A stretch of 64,000 nt of DNA from Chrysomallon squamiferum (GCA_012295275.1 CM022672.1:13002495-13066494), one strand, 5' to 3'. Positions 1 through 12,709 are shown, numbered from the stretch's first letter. Notes: a model not told the origin generated them from the sequence alone. Made by a program: numbers and translations.

Positions 1-200
1 AAATATCCCGACACGTCCATCATACGATCCAGCTTTAGATTTGACAGAGAGATTCGTTTACAAGATCGATTAAAGACGAGACGAGTACAGCTACCACTCG
101 CGACATGATAATAATTTAATATGCTAGTGATTTATTTGACTATTAATCATGACTTTTATGTCTCTTCGTAATAGGTTTCGATTTTATTTATTTATTTATT

Positions 201-266
<66 letters not shown>

Positions 267-1589
267 TTAAAAATAAAGAAGCGAATCTAAATTTAACATT
301 AGCAAAAATATTTTAACATTATTTTCCGAGACACAGTAGGTCTAAATATTTCTTTACATTTTGATCAAATGATTTATCTGAATTAATAAAAAAAAAAAAA
401 AAAAAAATTAAAACAAATATTAATCGAAAAGAAACAGAACCTCTAAGTGTTTCTACATTTTCTTATTCAATAAAAATGTTTTAATATTTAAAACGAATTT
501 CGAAACGTGTCCCAAGGGCGTAGTGACTTAATTCCTCTTCTAACAGATTTCCACAAACCATTAACGACATTTAATAGATTTCACTATGATAGGTTCAGAG
601 CCCTTGTCGATCAGTTAACCACTTAAAACGTGCTTACATTAACTAAGTTAGAGTATGCCTGTCTTGCGCACATAACACAGAAGTTGTGTTTTGTTCGCCC
701 AAGATATATAGGCGTGAAACAGATAAATCGGCGCAGAAACTGTTAGTAAGATGCGATCCGGTAACTAACCAGGGTTAAGGTCAAGGAGTTAACAATTGTT
801 CTACGTAGCTGGTAAATCTCACGACCATCTTTTTAATTAAGACGTTAATCACGGTCTTTTCACTGCGTCACAACTGGTTTATTAAACGTTGTGCTTTAGG
901 TAAACATAGACAAAAGATCCCTTGTTATTATATGAAAAACAATAGATCACCGTATGGAGCCGGCGGGGGGTGTGTCTTTTTTCTTTGTCTGTATGGGTTT
1001 TTTTTTTATCACTAAACGTGAACGTCATATAACCACGGATCAAAAATAATGTATTGAGTATGTCGTTAAAGGAAGAAACGTTTCTTTCTTTCATAATGGA
1101 TTAAGAAAAGCATTATAAAAAGATTATCTGAATAGTAATACAACAATAGTTAATTAAATCTTTTAACTGCACGACTGTAAATCCTTACATTTGAAAGGCG
1201 GCCACTCCAGATGAATCAAAATAAAGTCAACCGCTAAACTAACAACAGTCTTTTTGCTGAGGAGAAGAAAATAAAAGAATAAAGAAAAGAAACGATAAGA
1301 GTTTTAAGTGCACGAGACGAAAAGATGTTTTATGTTTTTAATGTTGTATTGTCTCTGATAAAATGGACCTGTGTATATGTTATCAGATATAGATTACAAT
1401 CCACACAAGAAAAAAACGAAAAAAAAAAAAAAAAAACCAAACAAATAAAATAAAGAAAGAAAAAAAAATAGATGATCATATTCAACTAAGGCATTATCTG
1501 TATACCGTATTTAATTATACTACATGTACACACATAACACATTATATCCAATCTCATCATAGCCATTTTCACCAACTGGTAATTATTCT
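1..1589. other. AT-rich flank, no gene seen
   Basis: No open frame with coding character or paired splice sites was seen. The stretch holds (TTTA)n at about 184-211, running into (TTA)n up to about 264, poly-A runs near 389-406 and 1420-1437, and otherwise unremarkable AT-rich sequence. A short minus-strand frame around 882-1094 is basic and low in complexity and has no family resemblance. Confidence 0.6.
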
Positions 1590-1599
1590 GATTGTTACT

Positions 1600-1920
1600 C
1601 AAACGGCGCCCAATTTTCCGTCTAGCCTCTGACATCTAGCGTTGGGAGATCGGCGCCACAATGGCTGGGGGTCCCGCTGGGTGGCTTTCTGACGTCACGG
1701 AGTCTCGAGACCGTCTCGAGCGTGTCTCTCGCCTGCCGCCTCGTCGCATAACCAACTCATTTATCTTAACCACCTTGGCGCCATGTGCCGCCGCGCAGAC
1801 GTCTGCACTTCGATTTTCTTCTTCAAGCCTATCAGATAAAATGCTAGATATAGAGTTGACAAGACTGTCTGGCAAAACAAAATTGCGACTGTTAAAACGT
1901 GCAGTCTCGGTCTTCTAACA
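1600..1920. promoter_or_regulatory. GC/CpG-rich island, likely promoter and 5' exon of the zinc-finger gene
   Basis: A local GC- and CpG-rich island stands out from the AT-rich surroundings. It contains a perfect palindromic CRE (TGACGTCA) at 1690-1697 and several GGCGCC boxes near 1604, 1651 and 1776. It lies 2.4 kb upstream of the first coding exon, which begins with a 3' splice site at 4229/4230, so an untranslated first exon must lie upstream and this island is the natural place for it. An ATG at 1661 in a good context (GCCACAATGG) opens an 85-codon frame, and an overlapping minus-strand frame at 1636-1875 is also open. Neither is recognisable, and both may simply reflect the GC-rich composition. 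A small uORF or an alternative first coding exon cannot be excluded. Confidence 0.5.
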
Positions 1921-3082
1921 GAACGTGTTTTTAACCAGAAAAATAGACAACGTTTAAGATACGAAGTCTTATTTACGCATGCTAGCTAAACCTTCGATTT
2001 GAACTTTATTTGAAATTTTGAACAGGTTTTATTGCCTTGTAAATGTTTCATTTAGACAGAGAACTGCGAAAGTGGAAATGTTAAACCCAGCTGTAATAAC
2101 TGGACTTGGACAGACAAGGTAATCACATTTTTATGTCTTCTTAACTTTCACTATTTTAACCTTTGTTCTAAAATGTGTAGTATATCTATACGCTTATAAA
2201 TTAATATTTATTATTGTTTAAAAACTGTATATATTATTTTAGTTCCTAGCTTTGCTTAGAGATAAATGCATTTCTTTAGCGTAATATGAAAAATATAACG
2301 ATAGGATATTGGTATTAGAAAATAAAAATAATAATAAAGAAAGGTACCTAATAATAATAATGAAAGGTAAAGTAAACTGCATACAATTAGTTTTTCTTTG
2401 TCCAACGATTGTCGCGTCTGTATTTTGCTGTTGTGTTTTGTTTATTTGGTTTGTTTATTTCGTTTTTAACCTATTTGTTATATAATAAGGTCAGTGGATA
2501 AACATAATTATATATAACAGATTGGATAAAAGTCAGCTGTATTGAAAATATTTTGCGAATCGGATTTACTTCCGCTCTACCATTATAAAGAAGCGAGCCA
2601 GTTTCCTAATATTAGTAAATAACCTTTTTTGAAATATGATATTATTGTTTACATACGCATGCACGCACGACTATTTATATGTGCGAGCTATATGTTCATA
2701 GTAGTTCATATTTGAATATATAGGTTTCAGTAAGGATTCCAGAACAACTATGCTTAACGTTACACATTACCTATCTGGATTACATATGCTTTAGATTATT
2801 TTTTATTATTACACGGACATAAATATCTGACATTCCTATTTCAAAAATGCAGATTAAATGTAATTAGAAACTAAGATAAATAGATTACATCAGTTTGAAT
2901 GGAGTGAAAAGTAAATCAATAAATCTACTATATAGAGTAAAATACAAGTATCTTACAACCAGTACATGTACACCTATATTAAATACACACAAAGATACCC
3001 ACTTAATACATCCATATTTACACGTAACCAGGTACATACATATATACATAAATATCTTAAACTAACAGCGTTATGATTTATC

Positions 3083-3086
<4 letters not shown>

Positions 3087-3126
<40 letters not shown>

Positions 3127-3217
3127 TACATATACACAAACACACAAACACACACACACAAAGAGAAAATACACAGATTAACACGATCTTCTGACAGGCG
3201 TGCACAGACACCCACCA

Positions 3218-3259
<42 letters not shown>

Positions 3260-3331
3260 AATACAAACAAAGAGAAAATATATAGATTAACACGATCATC
3301 TGACAGACACACACACACACACACACACAAG
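3087..3331. repeat. (CA)n microsatellite cluster with a duplicated spacer
   Basis: Three (CA)n tracts (about 3087-3120, 3223-3254 and 3307-3330) are separated by two near-identical spacers reading AGAGAAAATA followed by an AGATTAACACGATC-type segment and CTGACAG. The whole block is therefore a tandem duplication of 'CA tract plus spacer'. It lies inside the inferred 5' UTR intron of the zinc-finger gene. Open frames reading poly-Thr-His or Cys-Val across it are repeat artefacts. Confidence 0.85.
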
Positions 3332-4312
3332 AACTCCGGATATACAACATCTGTCGCCGTCACCTGTCATTGCTTGGAGAATATATACGGGTCACGTGAT
3401 AATTACAACCTGTCAATTGTCGCACGCGAGGATAAGATCGCAGGTGACAGACGAACAGGCGCCACAGGGATTTGAAAGTTTTCACTCGCTGAAGTCAATC
3501 GATGGAGACACCTCAGAATACAGTTAACAACTGCTGTCTAGAAAGTATCATTTTCATTTGCTCTCTAATAACTGCTTGTTGATTTACGATAAAGAATAGT
3601 GTAGTTGAAAAAATAATAATAAAAAAAAGACGGTAAAACAAAAACTGAAGAAAAAAATCAACAAAAAACATAATAAAATTGATAATAGTTATTATTATGT
3701 CATCTTTAATTTAGTAATTATTTTCGTTTGGGGATGCGAAAAATCGTTAAAAAGTTTTATATTTATATTGCTGCGAGAAAAATAATTGAAATTAAAACAA
3801 AAGAGAAATGAAAAAGAACAGTTAAAAAATATCTTCTTTTTTTTTTCTTTCTTTTTTAAAAAATTATTAAAATACAGAAGTTATATAGTGAGGTGAATTT
3901 TTAAAATTATCATAGTGGTGATTTAACAAGTCAAAAGAGATTTATAATGTGCACTTTCTAACGAATTCAGATATATTCAACTCCCATTTCTTGATCAAAA
4001 TAACTGCAACAACTTAAGTTTATTTCAGTGACTGCTTGTCTGGGTGCACTGTCTAAAATCATCATGGCATATGTTATATATAAATATATTAATTACCTAG
4101 CTGTGATTACTGGAGTTATAGGCATGTTTCAGCTGTTCTCTGATCGAAGCATATTAAAACTTCACAAACTTTACCATTAGAATCACTTATTATTGACTAG
4201 ACTAAATATCATTTTATTTTATTTTTCAGATAAAACATCTTGAACACTTCACTGATGCACAGATAGACTGTTTACATTCAATTACTTTATTAAATCTCTT
4301 TGACTGAGAAAA

Positions 4313-7300
4313 ATGTCTGAAAGTGACAAGGAATCAACAGGAATTTCAGAGAATTCGTCAAAAGAGCTCCTAGATAAATTTAAAGAGCAAACGTCCAGAA
4401 CACCCAGCCCAGAGCTCAGTGTGAAATCCAATCTTTCGATTTCGGGTAGCAGTTGCGAAAACAGACCATGTCCCAAAGACTCGGGTAGTTTTATTCCAAT
4501 GCAGATAACATGTTCGTTGAATACAGACACAAAAAGTCAGAACAAATTAACAAATGAATCATCAAGTTCAAATTCATGGACTAAATCACCGAGTTCCCCT
4601 GGCAGTTCAAACCAAGACAAATATTTTCCTATCTGCGGCCATAATGAAGATATTTTGCCAGGCTCTAACAGATCACAACAAGGGATTTCTTCGGATTTAA
4701 AACCTGGCGGCGGTAATGAAAAACAGGCCGAGTTTACGGATACTTCGCGCGATACTATAAAGGGAAAAGGAAAATACAGTAACCATCTTCTGCCAACCAA
4801 AAACCGTAACAGTCCTAAGACTGTTTCAGGAACACTCCAAAAACAAGACGGCGCAACTTTCGAAAGCTGTATGAAGTTTGCTGAGATCTTGTACAAATGC
4901 ACTTTATGCACGACGTTGCCGTCGATCCTAACGTCGAAACAAAGCTTCCTGGAGCACGTTAAACAACAACATTTAAACGCGGAGACCTCGCGCTTCAGCT
5001 GCAGTCAGTGTGTGTTAAATTTCTGCATGGAAGAAGATTTAAACTTTCACGTTAAGGCCAACCATCCTCAGATTGGCAAAGGACCTCTTTCTCTTTCTGA
5101 TCTCTCTGATGATTCAGATTCTAACGACAACAATGTCATTCAGGTGCAGTCACAAACGTCAAAGGCCATGTGGGCAGGCGACAAAGAACAAAAGACAAAT
5201 GCTTGTAAAGTCGGTGGCTACAAGAAGTTATTTAAACCATTTCGAGATTCGCACGATTCAGTATCGGTTCGAGGTATCCAGGATATGGCATCGCTATCGC
5301 CAAAAGGACAAAGGCCTCTAGAATTACAAAGAGGAATAATGCATTCGGGATTTCATAATAAAAGTAAACAAAACAAATTGTTTCCTTGTAACATTTTTCA
5401 AAATTTAGATCAAAATACTTCAGAAATCAACAGTTACACTTCGTCAGGCATGGTGGAAATTGAAAAGCTAACGAATCATATGTTTCGACCGCAGAACCAA
5501 AACATTGGAACCATGTCGATGAAGGGCTCAAATCTTAACAGCTTTACACCAGAATTCGGTCGATATACTAAACTTGTTCGAGAGGGAGGGAATATTGTTT
5601 ATTTCTGCCAAGTCTGTAACTGGAAATGTCCCGTTAAGACAATATTTCAGACCCACTGCCGAGGAATTCAGCACCAGAGCAAAGTTCAGTCAGCTGATGA
5701 CAGTTCTGGAAACTCTTCCAATTCCCCTGGCCCATGTGATAACAGAAACGACAGCGAGATGCCAAGAAGGGAAAACAAACCTGTTAACCTGTGTATAAAT
5801 AACGACTCCAAAAAGAGGGATGCTGACAGGGAACTGACAGATACCTCTGAAGCAGAGAAAATATCCTCTCCTCTTGGAAACAAATCTCCGCTGAGGTCAT
5901 TGCTGTCATCTTCTCACGGAGCATCGAGATGTACATCGAGTATGTTTCTTCAGAGAAATTCGTTGTCGGAAAAACAGATAATAAACGAAAATATTTCCAA
6001 CGAGTATGGCACCCGCAAAAATTTCCGTACAGATATCAATGGGTTAACAGGGAAAGATATTGGGTTTCTTAAAAGAAATTACGAATATTCTCATCCTTTT
6101 GGTACTGTTCCAAATACCCTGTATACTTCACGATTTATGACTGCTTTACAGCATTCTGAAAACGATGGTCATAGACTATCAACCAGTCGAAACAGAAGAA
6201 AACGCCCTGCTCCCGTAGCTTTGCGAAACCAATTTTCAGAATCTGATACTGATTCAGATTCAGAATGTCGCAAGAAAAACAAGGCAGATAATACAGAAAT
6301 AACAAGAAAAAATAGCACGAAGAAAGAACTGTCTTCTTTTTATTCGTCTGCTAGATGTGATACTTATAATCCAAGCGATACTTCAAAATTTACTATTAAT
6401 AACATTATCGGTGAAAATTCGGAAATTCAGTCTAATAACGAATCCGCAAAACATCAAAAGATGTACATGGGAGAAAGAAAATGGTTGTCACCAAAACCGT
6501 CGGTCACCTGCAACGGACAACCTCACATGATAGACGATCATACAGCATCAGTGAAATCTTTTTCACAAAGTGCTGTCTTCCACGTAAAGCAAGAACCAGC
6601 TGAAGAAAAAATCCAGAACTTTTCTTATTCCGAACAAAAATCAGAGAACTTTTCTTATTCGGAAGAAAAATCTCAGAACTTTGCATATGCTTGTTCCCGG
6701 TGTAGTTTTAGTACGGACTTCTTGGATTCGTACAGATACCACGTCTCCAAGGAACACGGTGCTGATTCACAGGATACGACTGACATCTGGAGATGTGGTG
6801 GATCGTTAACTTCTGACAAACCATATTGCTTCACAGGCGAACACGACGACTCGAATACCGAGAGAACAAACATGAACAGCGAAGGCTGGAAAATCGTAAA
6901 GATCAAAGGAGCACTTCCAGGTAAAGCTGGATTTTAAGTTATGGCCATGTTCACGTATCCGGACAGTTTATTGTACAGTGAAATTTCTCAAAACTGAACA
7001 CAGCCGGTATCAATCAAAAATGCATGTTAATGAGGTTTTAAACCTGAATACTTGATAAATGACAAGACTGCTGAAATCGTTCGGTTCTAGGGGACTTCTG
7101 ATTTGGAGAGAGTCCAGTTTTGAGAGGTTTCACTCTTAAGTTTATTTAAAATTAAAGTATTTCATATGAATAATATAATTATATATCAATAAAAATATTT
7201 TCTGTAATAGTTTGTTTATAAAGTAATTTATTTTTTTTTTTTTCTTAGTCTTAGCCCTTTTATGAAAAAGAGATTTTGATAAATACTATTAACAAAAAAA

Positions 7301-8478
7301 AAAAGAACAACATTGCAATAGTTGTGAGGAAATTATTATTATTATTTATTGAAATGTAAATTAAATATCGTATTTCAGAATTGAAAAATCATATGTTTGA
7401 AATGAAATAAACGAAAAATAAATTTTAATACTTCAAATTTAATTTTACTTTTAAAGAAATAATTATTACTCGTAAATAGGTTTTGATAAGATTATTTTGA
7501 TTTAAAAAAGGTCGTAACAGAAATCTTAACAACTAGCTTACATTCCAAACACTTTAGTGACGTCGCTAATTCTTTATTTTTATCCATGTGATAAATAAAA
7601 ACTGTTTTATTGGAATATGTTTATTTTAAACAAATTATTCTGAAGACACATAAAATTTTAGTTGCTAACATTTAACTTTTTAGTCACATTGAAATGTACA
7701 CGCATCGCTGTCTATCAAGTTAAGTCAGTAATCGAACTGCATACAGAATCACGAAGAACTGGGTGAAAATCCACAGTTATCGCATGTCAAATAAAGCTGA
7801 AAATCGTATATTCTTATCAGCTACGAGAATGACAAAAAGCATGTCTTAATAACGTTCAAATATCGATATTAGATTTCGTTTCAAAAATAACGTTTTATAT
7901 ATGGTCTTTTGTAGACCTCGTACAAGCTTGTCCACGTGGAAACGTATCACGTGATCTCCTTCTGCAGAAATTAAGCATCATTCTGAATCTTCCGGACGTG
8001 GTCCAGTGGGGTCCTGCTTGCAATAAAGCAGTCAGGGAACTCTTTCCAGCAAGCTTAGCTCAGAGAAAGGGAAAATATAAAAAGTATCCTTGTCTTGTTG
8101 AATTTTATTTGCTACTTCTTATTTGTGCAGCATTAGATTATATAATTATTCAAAACAGTGTTGTTATCATCATCATCATTATCATCATCATTGAATTTAT
8201 TTAGTTATTTATTTATATTATTATTTATTTATTTATTACAAATCTTTTTACGTCAGTACAGTTTTCAAGTCAGTTTCAGATCAGAGAAAAGTCGTCTCTG
8301 TGATTTTAGACGACACACTTGTATCAAGGACTTGAATTTATCTCTAGTTATCTGATACTGCTGCTTGTCCCGGTATATCATTGCTGTTCACTTCAGCGTA
8401 ATTATAACTTTGCCGTCGACTTTCTTTATTTGCTCTATAACGTTATAGCGGGGGAATTATGTAAAGATATATGTCTGT

Positions 8479-8521
<43 letters not shown>

Positions 8522-9555
8522 CACTCAAAAAATACTCTGTTCGTCTATGATAGTCCGAAATCCCCGCCCCTTCATCATCACGGGGCCAAGTATTTTGTGT
8601 GTGGTTTATCTACTCATGTAAAGTATGGGGTATCAAATTCAATACTAACAAATACTTCTTTTCATTCCACCTTTTAGATAATGTTTGTTTCTATAGTTCA
8701 AAAAATTGCCTTTAAATTTTTCGTTTCTTTTTTTTCATGGCCTAATTATAAAGATAGCATTATATTTGGGAAATGTTTATGTATATATATATATATATCA
8801 GGGTTTCTGAAAATGGGTTCCGCGGTCAGTTTCAGAGAAATAACCATTAATTCATATTCAGAGTTTGGAGATTAATGATAAAAAAATAATGTAAATTCCA
8901 TTCTTGTTGCACTTCGTTACTATCTCTCCGAGACCACTATCGTCAGATGAACGTAAAATAAAGATATAAAAACACAAAAAAATCATTCTTTTCGAAATAT
9001 TTTGGAACTTTAGGTTTCGCAGTTTTTACAAATAGAACAAAAAGTTTAAGAATATTTAAAATAAATAAATAAACATTAAAAAAATAATAAAAAATTAATA
9101 AAAATAAAAAATATGAGAAAAAAAGAAAATATAAAAATTAAATAAAAGACAGTAACATTTATTTTATTTATTTTTTAAATTTAGTCCTTCATTTTTAAAA
9201 AAAAAACTAAGGTGCCAAGAATATTTGTGTTACCATACATATATACGGCCAGACTAATGATGACATTAAGGATGTGAAAATTAACGTTAATTTGCCTTAA
9301 CTTCACCAGAACATATTTCTTTGGCCTGGAATACCTGGAGCAGCCGACACAAACACAAGATGACAGCAGCGACACGGAGACTGTCAATTACCAGCCTCTG
9401 CGCGATATGTCACGTGATCTTGACCTCATTATTCGTTTTTACCTGGTTGCTTTTTTTTTGTTTTGTTTTGTTTTTTTTTCTTTGTTTTTTTCTCTCTCAG
9501 ATTGTTGTTTGTTTTCAGCTCGGTTGATTGTATTCTTTGTGTTTCGTTGTTGTTG

Positions 9556-9586
<31 letters not shown>

Positions 9587-10075
9587 AAGCAAAAAGGAAA
9601 CAAATGGCATAAATACATTTTTTAAATAACGGATTAATAATAATAATAATAATAAATAATAAAAAGTTATTGGATTTACTATCTCTTCGAAACGAATAAT
9701 TAAATAAAATAATTAGAAAATATTTTTGTTCAGTTATTTTATTAATTTTTTTTTTTTTCTTTTATTTTATTTTATTGTTGTTTTTTCACTAGAAATAAAT
9801 ATTTATTTATTTATTTGATTAATTTATCTTGATTAATGGGTGTGTTCGATCTGTTACAGAAACAGTGTACTGGACAGGCGATATGGAGTCGGGAGTGTCA
9901 CGTGACCAGGTGCTAGAAGTGCTGGGAACTAAGATACGAGAGCCGGATATTCTTCACTGGGGTGTTCAGTGTAATCGCGCTGCCAGGATTCTGTTTCCCG
10001 ACATTCAAATGAAACGAAAAGGAAAATATAAATCATATCCTTTTTTCAGTTTTTCTTTCATTCTTTTTATTGTCC

Positions 10076-10132
<57 letters not shown>

Positions 10133-11991
10133 TAATTTATATTATTTATAATACATTTATTATTATTATATTTTTTTTTAATATGTTTTATTTATTTAAT
10201 ATTTAGATATATTCTTAGAACTGGATCTGAATTGGTAGTAATGAAATAGTATAAATTTGTTATCAGTTACTTATAGACTGAAAAATGATTTCTGAATTTA
10301 GCCTCCGTAATATTCTATTTTTGCAACAACAAAAAAAAAAAAAATATCAGTTAACTGAAATAGTTTTATTTATTATTATTATTTTTATAAAAACATCACC
10401 TTTTAATTTTTATTTTTTATTTTTTAATAATATTGAGTTGTACAATACAGTCATTACCAAGTTCTAGAGATGTTTTTGTTGTTATTTAAAAAATAAAGAA
10501 AAATAAATAAATAAATCGTGCGCATGGAATTTGATAAAATTTTGGCAGCAGCGTTGTTGTTTTTGTTGTTTTTGTTGTTGTTGTTTTTGTTAACTTAAAG
10601 GAACAGTGTTTATTAGCGGTATATTTTTGTGTTTCTAAAACCTTTTAAGTGTGTTAATGCCTAAATGATTTGCTTATTAGTAACTGTCAATCTGCATTTC
10701 TAATTATAACCTTAACATACAAACTACAGTTTTCTACGGGGTCGAATTTATGAACAGTCTACATAAAAATGTAAGTAGCCTATTTATTGAACTATTTGCT
10801 TTTATATGTCCATTTTAAAAATAAATAAACAACGACAAAACACATAACGTTATTTAGCCATATTTTCAAAAGGGCGTATCATAAAAGATACTATGATTTT
10901 ATTGTTTAAAAATGATGGCAATGAATGGATTCATAATCTTTATTTTTATTTAAAAAATTGTATCCTATTTCTTTCTCTTAAAATTCCCTTCAGTTAATGT
11001 TTACATTTCAAAATCTTTTAATATTACAGTTTTCAATCATGTATCTCTTGTATTGTATAATATAAAAGTAAACCTGTTAGGCAATTCATGGTCTGCTCTT
11101 TTGAATTATAAACTATATTACCTTTTCGTTAGCTGGAACTGGAAATTAATCGACTAATGGAGGATTGATCCAGAAATTCATTATTCTCCTGTCCGACACT
11201 CGTATTTAGAAAAATAATAATAAAAAATACAGCTTTAATCTGTTTCTTATTAACTCTATAGTATAACTTAAAATTAAAATATTTTAATTTATTATTTTTT
11301 TTTTTTTTTTTAGTTGACAAGTGTTCTGAAACCAAGACAAATAAGGGGTAATTCCGAATCATCTGATGATGTCACGATGAATGAAACAGAACAAAATGTC
11401 ATGCCCCTGCAAGGTGAGTAATTTTTATTATTTTACTGTTACTGTTTTTTAACACTTATTAAATTTGTAAACTTTATTATGCTTGAATTTCACTGAAATT
11501 TATTTTATAGTTGTTAAGTTATCAAATTATAAAAAAAAAAAAAAATATTTTTGGTTAGTTCAGGTCATTCATTCGTGCAAAAGGTGAGACGAAACTCATA
11601 TTTATTTATTCAATTTACAGATTTCTAAATTCATTTTCTATGCCTCAAAAATAAAATAAATTCATATTTTTATTTTCAGGCTGATCCCTGCGTGGATAAA
11701 CAATGTCCACGATTTCAACATCACTGGCATAGTTCTGAAAATCAGCAAGAAAGCTCAACACAACCAGTGAATAGTGAAACAAGAAGTGTTTCACCTGGTT
11801 CCAAAAAAGAACAATCGCAGACAGACAGCATAGCAGGGCAGTGTGAATCAAACGTAAACGAAACGAATACAGAACACTTTCCTTTGAATACACCTGACCC
11901 TGATACTAGCATGGCTTTAAAACCTTGCTCTCCTAAAAACCAGGCTTCATCTAACCTGACCAGTGGTGATGACACGTTGAGACAGATCTGA
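4313..11991 (+). CDS. C2H2 zinc-finger protein with two RFX-like winged-helix modules, multi-exon
   Basis: Coding segments are 4313-6920, 7915-8083, 9310-9413, 9860-10034, 10725-10770, 11314-11413 and 11680-11991. The start is supported by an in-frame TGA at 4301 and a 3' splice site at 4229. The large exon encodes a Ser/Asn-rich protein with C2H2-like fingers near residues 194-222, 228-252, 430-453 and 791-816, a sumoylation-like VKQEP motif, and an 11-residue repeat (NFSYSE.KS) before the last finger. Exons 2+3 and 4+5 each encode a module with pattern VSRD..L, W-G...CN-A-R-LFP, KGKYK, (F/Y)G(L/V)E, which resembles the RFX winged helix; that assignment is tentative. Both modules are interrupted after KGKYK by U12-type introns. 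All junctions keep phase except the last: exon 6 ends in phase 1, giving Gly then TGA at 11682, although the last exon is open for 103 codons in another frame. The protein is about 1,068 residues, or about 1,170 if one base in the CCCC run at 11404-11407 is spurious. It is probably nuclear and DNA-binding; its identity is unknown. Confidence 0.75.
8084..9309 (+). other. U12-type GT-AG intron within winged-helix module 1
   Basis: The donor reads GTATCCTTG, matching the U12 consensus RTATCCTT and not the U2 consensus. The acceptor CAG ends at 9309, preceded by GCCTTAAC at 9294-9301, a near-perfect U12 branch site whose branch A lies nine bases from the intron end. Splicing joins phase 2 (AA) to A, giving KGKYKKTYFFGLE. 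The intron contains poly-T tracts near 8480-8516 and an AT-rich, K/N-biased stretch near 9050-9180. Confidence 0.85.
10035..10724 (+). other. U12-type AT-AC intron within winged-helix module 2
   Basis: The donor reads ATATCCTTTT, the classic AT-AC U12 5' splice site. The intron ends in AC at 10723-10724, preceded by ACCTTAAC at about 10709-10716, with branch A nine bases from the end. Splicing joins phase 2 (TC) to T and gives KGKYKSTVFYGVEF, parallel to module 1. Using the nearby AG at 10728-10729 instead would shift the frame into an early stop. The intron includes (TTA)n at about 10078-10130. Confidence 0.85.
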
Positions 11992-12613
11992 GTTCTGTGT
12001 GAGATTTTTAATAACTCATGAACAGTGCAAGAATATTTTTTATTTAATGATGACATTATATATATATATATATATATTTCTTGTTCCTAAGTTTGTCAAG
12101 TGTGATATTTCTAAATATGACAGGAATATATTTTTTTCTTTCATCTAAAACAACTTTTAATTAAATTATTAAAAATGTTGATATATTATCATCAGAAACA
12201 TTAAAAGTCAGTCTAGTCAAACTGCAAGTCTATTAAATGACAGTTATTTTTGTGATATATCTATACGTATTTATTGTTTCAATATTTTCCATTCAGTGAC
12301 ATATCGGATTTAAGGTGAACATGCCAACAGATTCGACTTTATACACTGAAATTCATTTGATAACAAACATATCCCTATTTTTAAATTCTTCACATGACCC
12401 ATGATCTGAAAATTCACTGTATTATTGTGATCAATACATACCATGTTGTGTTCATGAACAGTACATACCAATAACTTTTATGACATATTTATTAACACAG
12501 ATTCATTATTTATTTTGTTTCATAAAAATACTACTAATATATAACATAACTTAGTTCACTCATCTATATAACAACACAGAAAGAGAAGTTTTTTGGGGTT
12601 ATATAAAAATAAA

Positions 12614-12619
12614 TTTATT
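12614..12619 (-). terminator. Candidate poly(A) signal of ZNHIT6
   Basis: TTTATT on the plus strand is AATAAA on the gene strand, 91 bases downstream of the ZNHIT6 stop codon. The 0.7 kb between the converging zinc-finger and ZNHIT6 stops would hold both 3' UTRs. An (AT)n tract lies at about 12056-12077. Confidence 0.45.
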
Positions 12620-12709
12620 CTGAAAGCATAATACATTTTGAAAATAATAAAATAATAAAATAGGCTGTACTAGTGATGAATAGTCACAACTCTGACTGTG
12701 TTGTTAATA

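Noticed and set aside
3073-3475. Overlapping open frames across CA repeats
   Set aside because: Dinucleotide repeats have no stop codons in several frames; no coding features.
9321-9527. Open frame reading MAWNTWSSRHKHK
   Set aside because: It is a shadow of the true exon frame (TYFFGLEYLEQ) in 9310-9413.
10730-10770. Conventional AG acceptor for the exon after the AT-AC intron
   Set aside because: Using the AG at 10728-10729 shifts the frame to an early stop, whereas the AC terminus restores the module and the phase.
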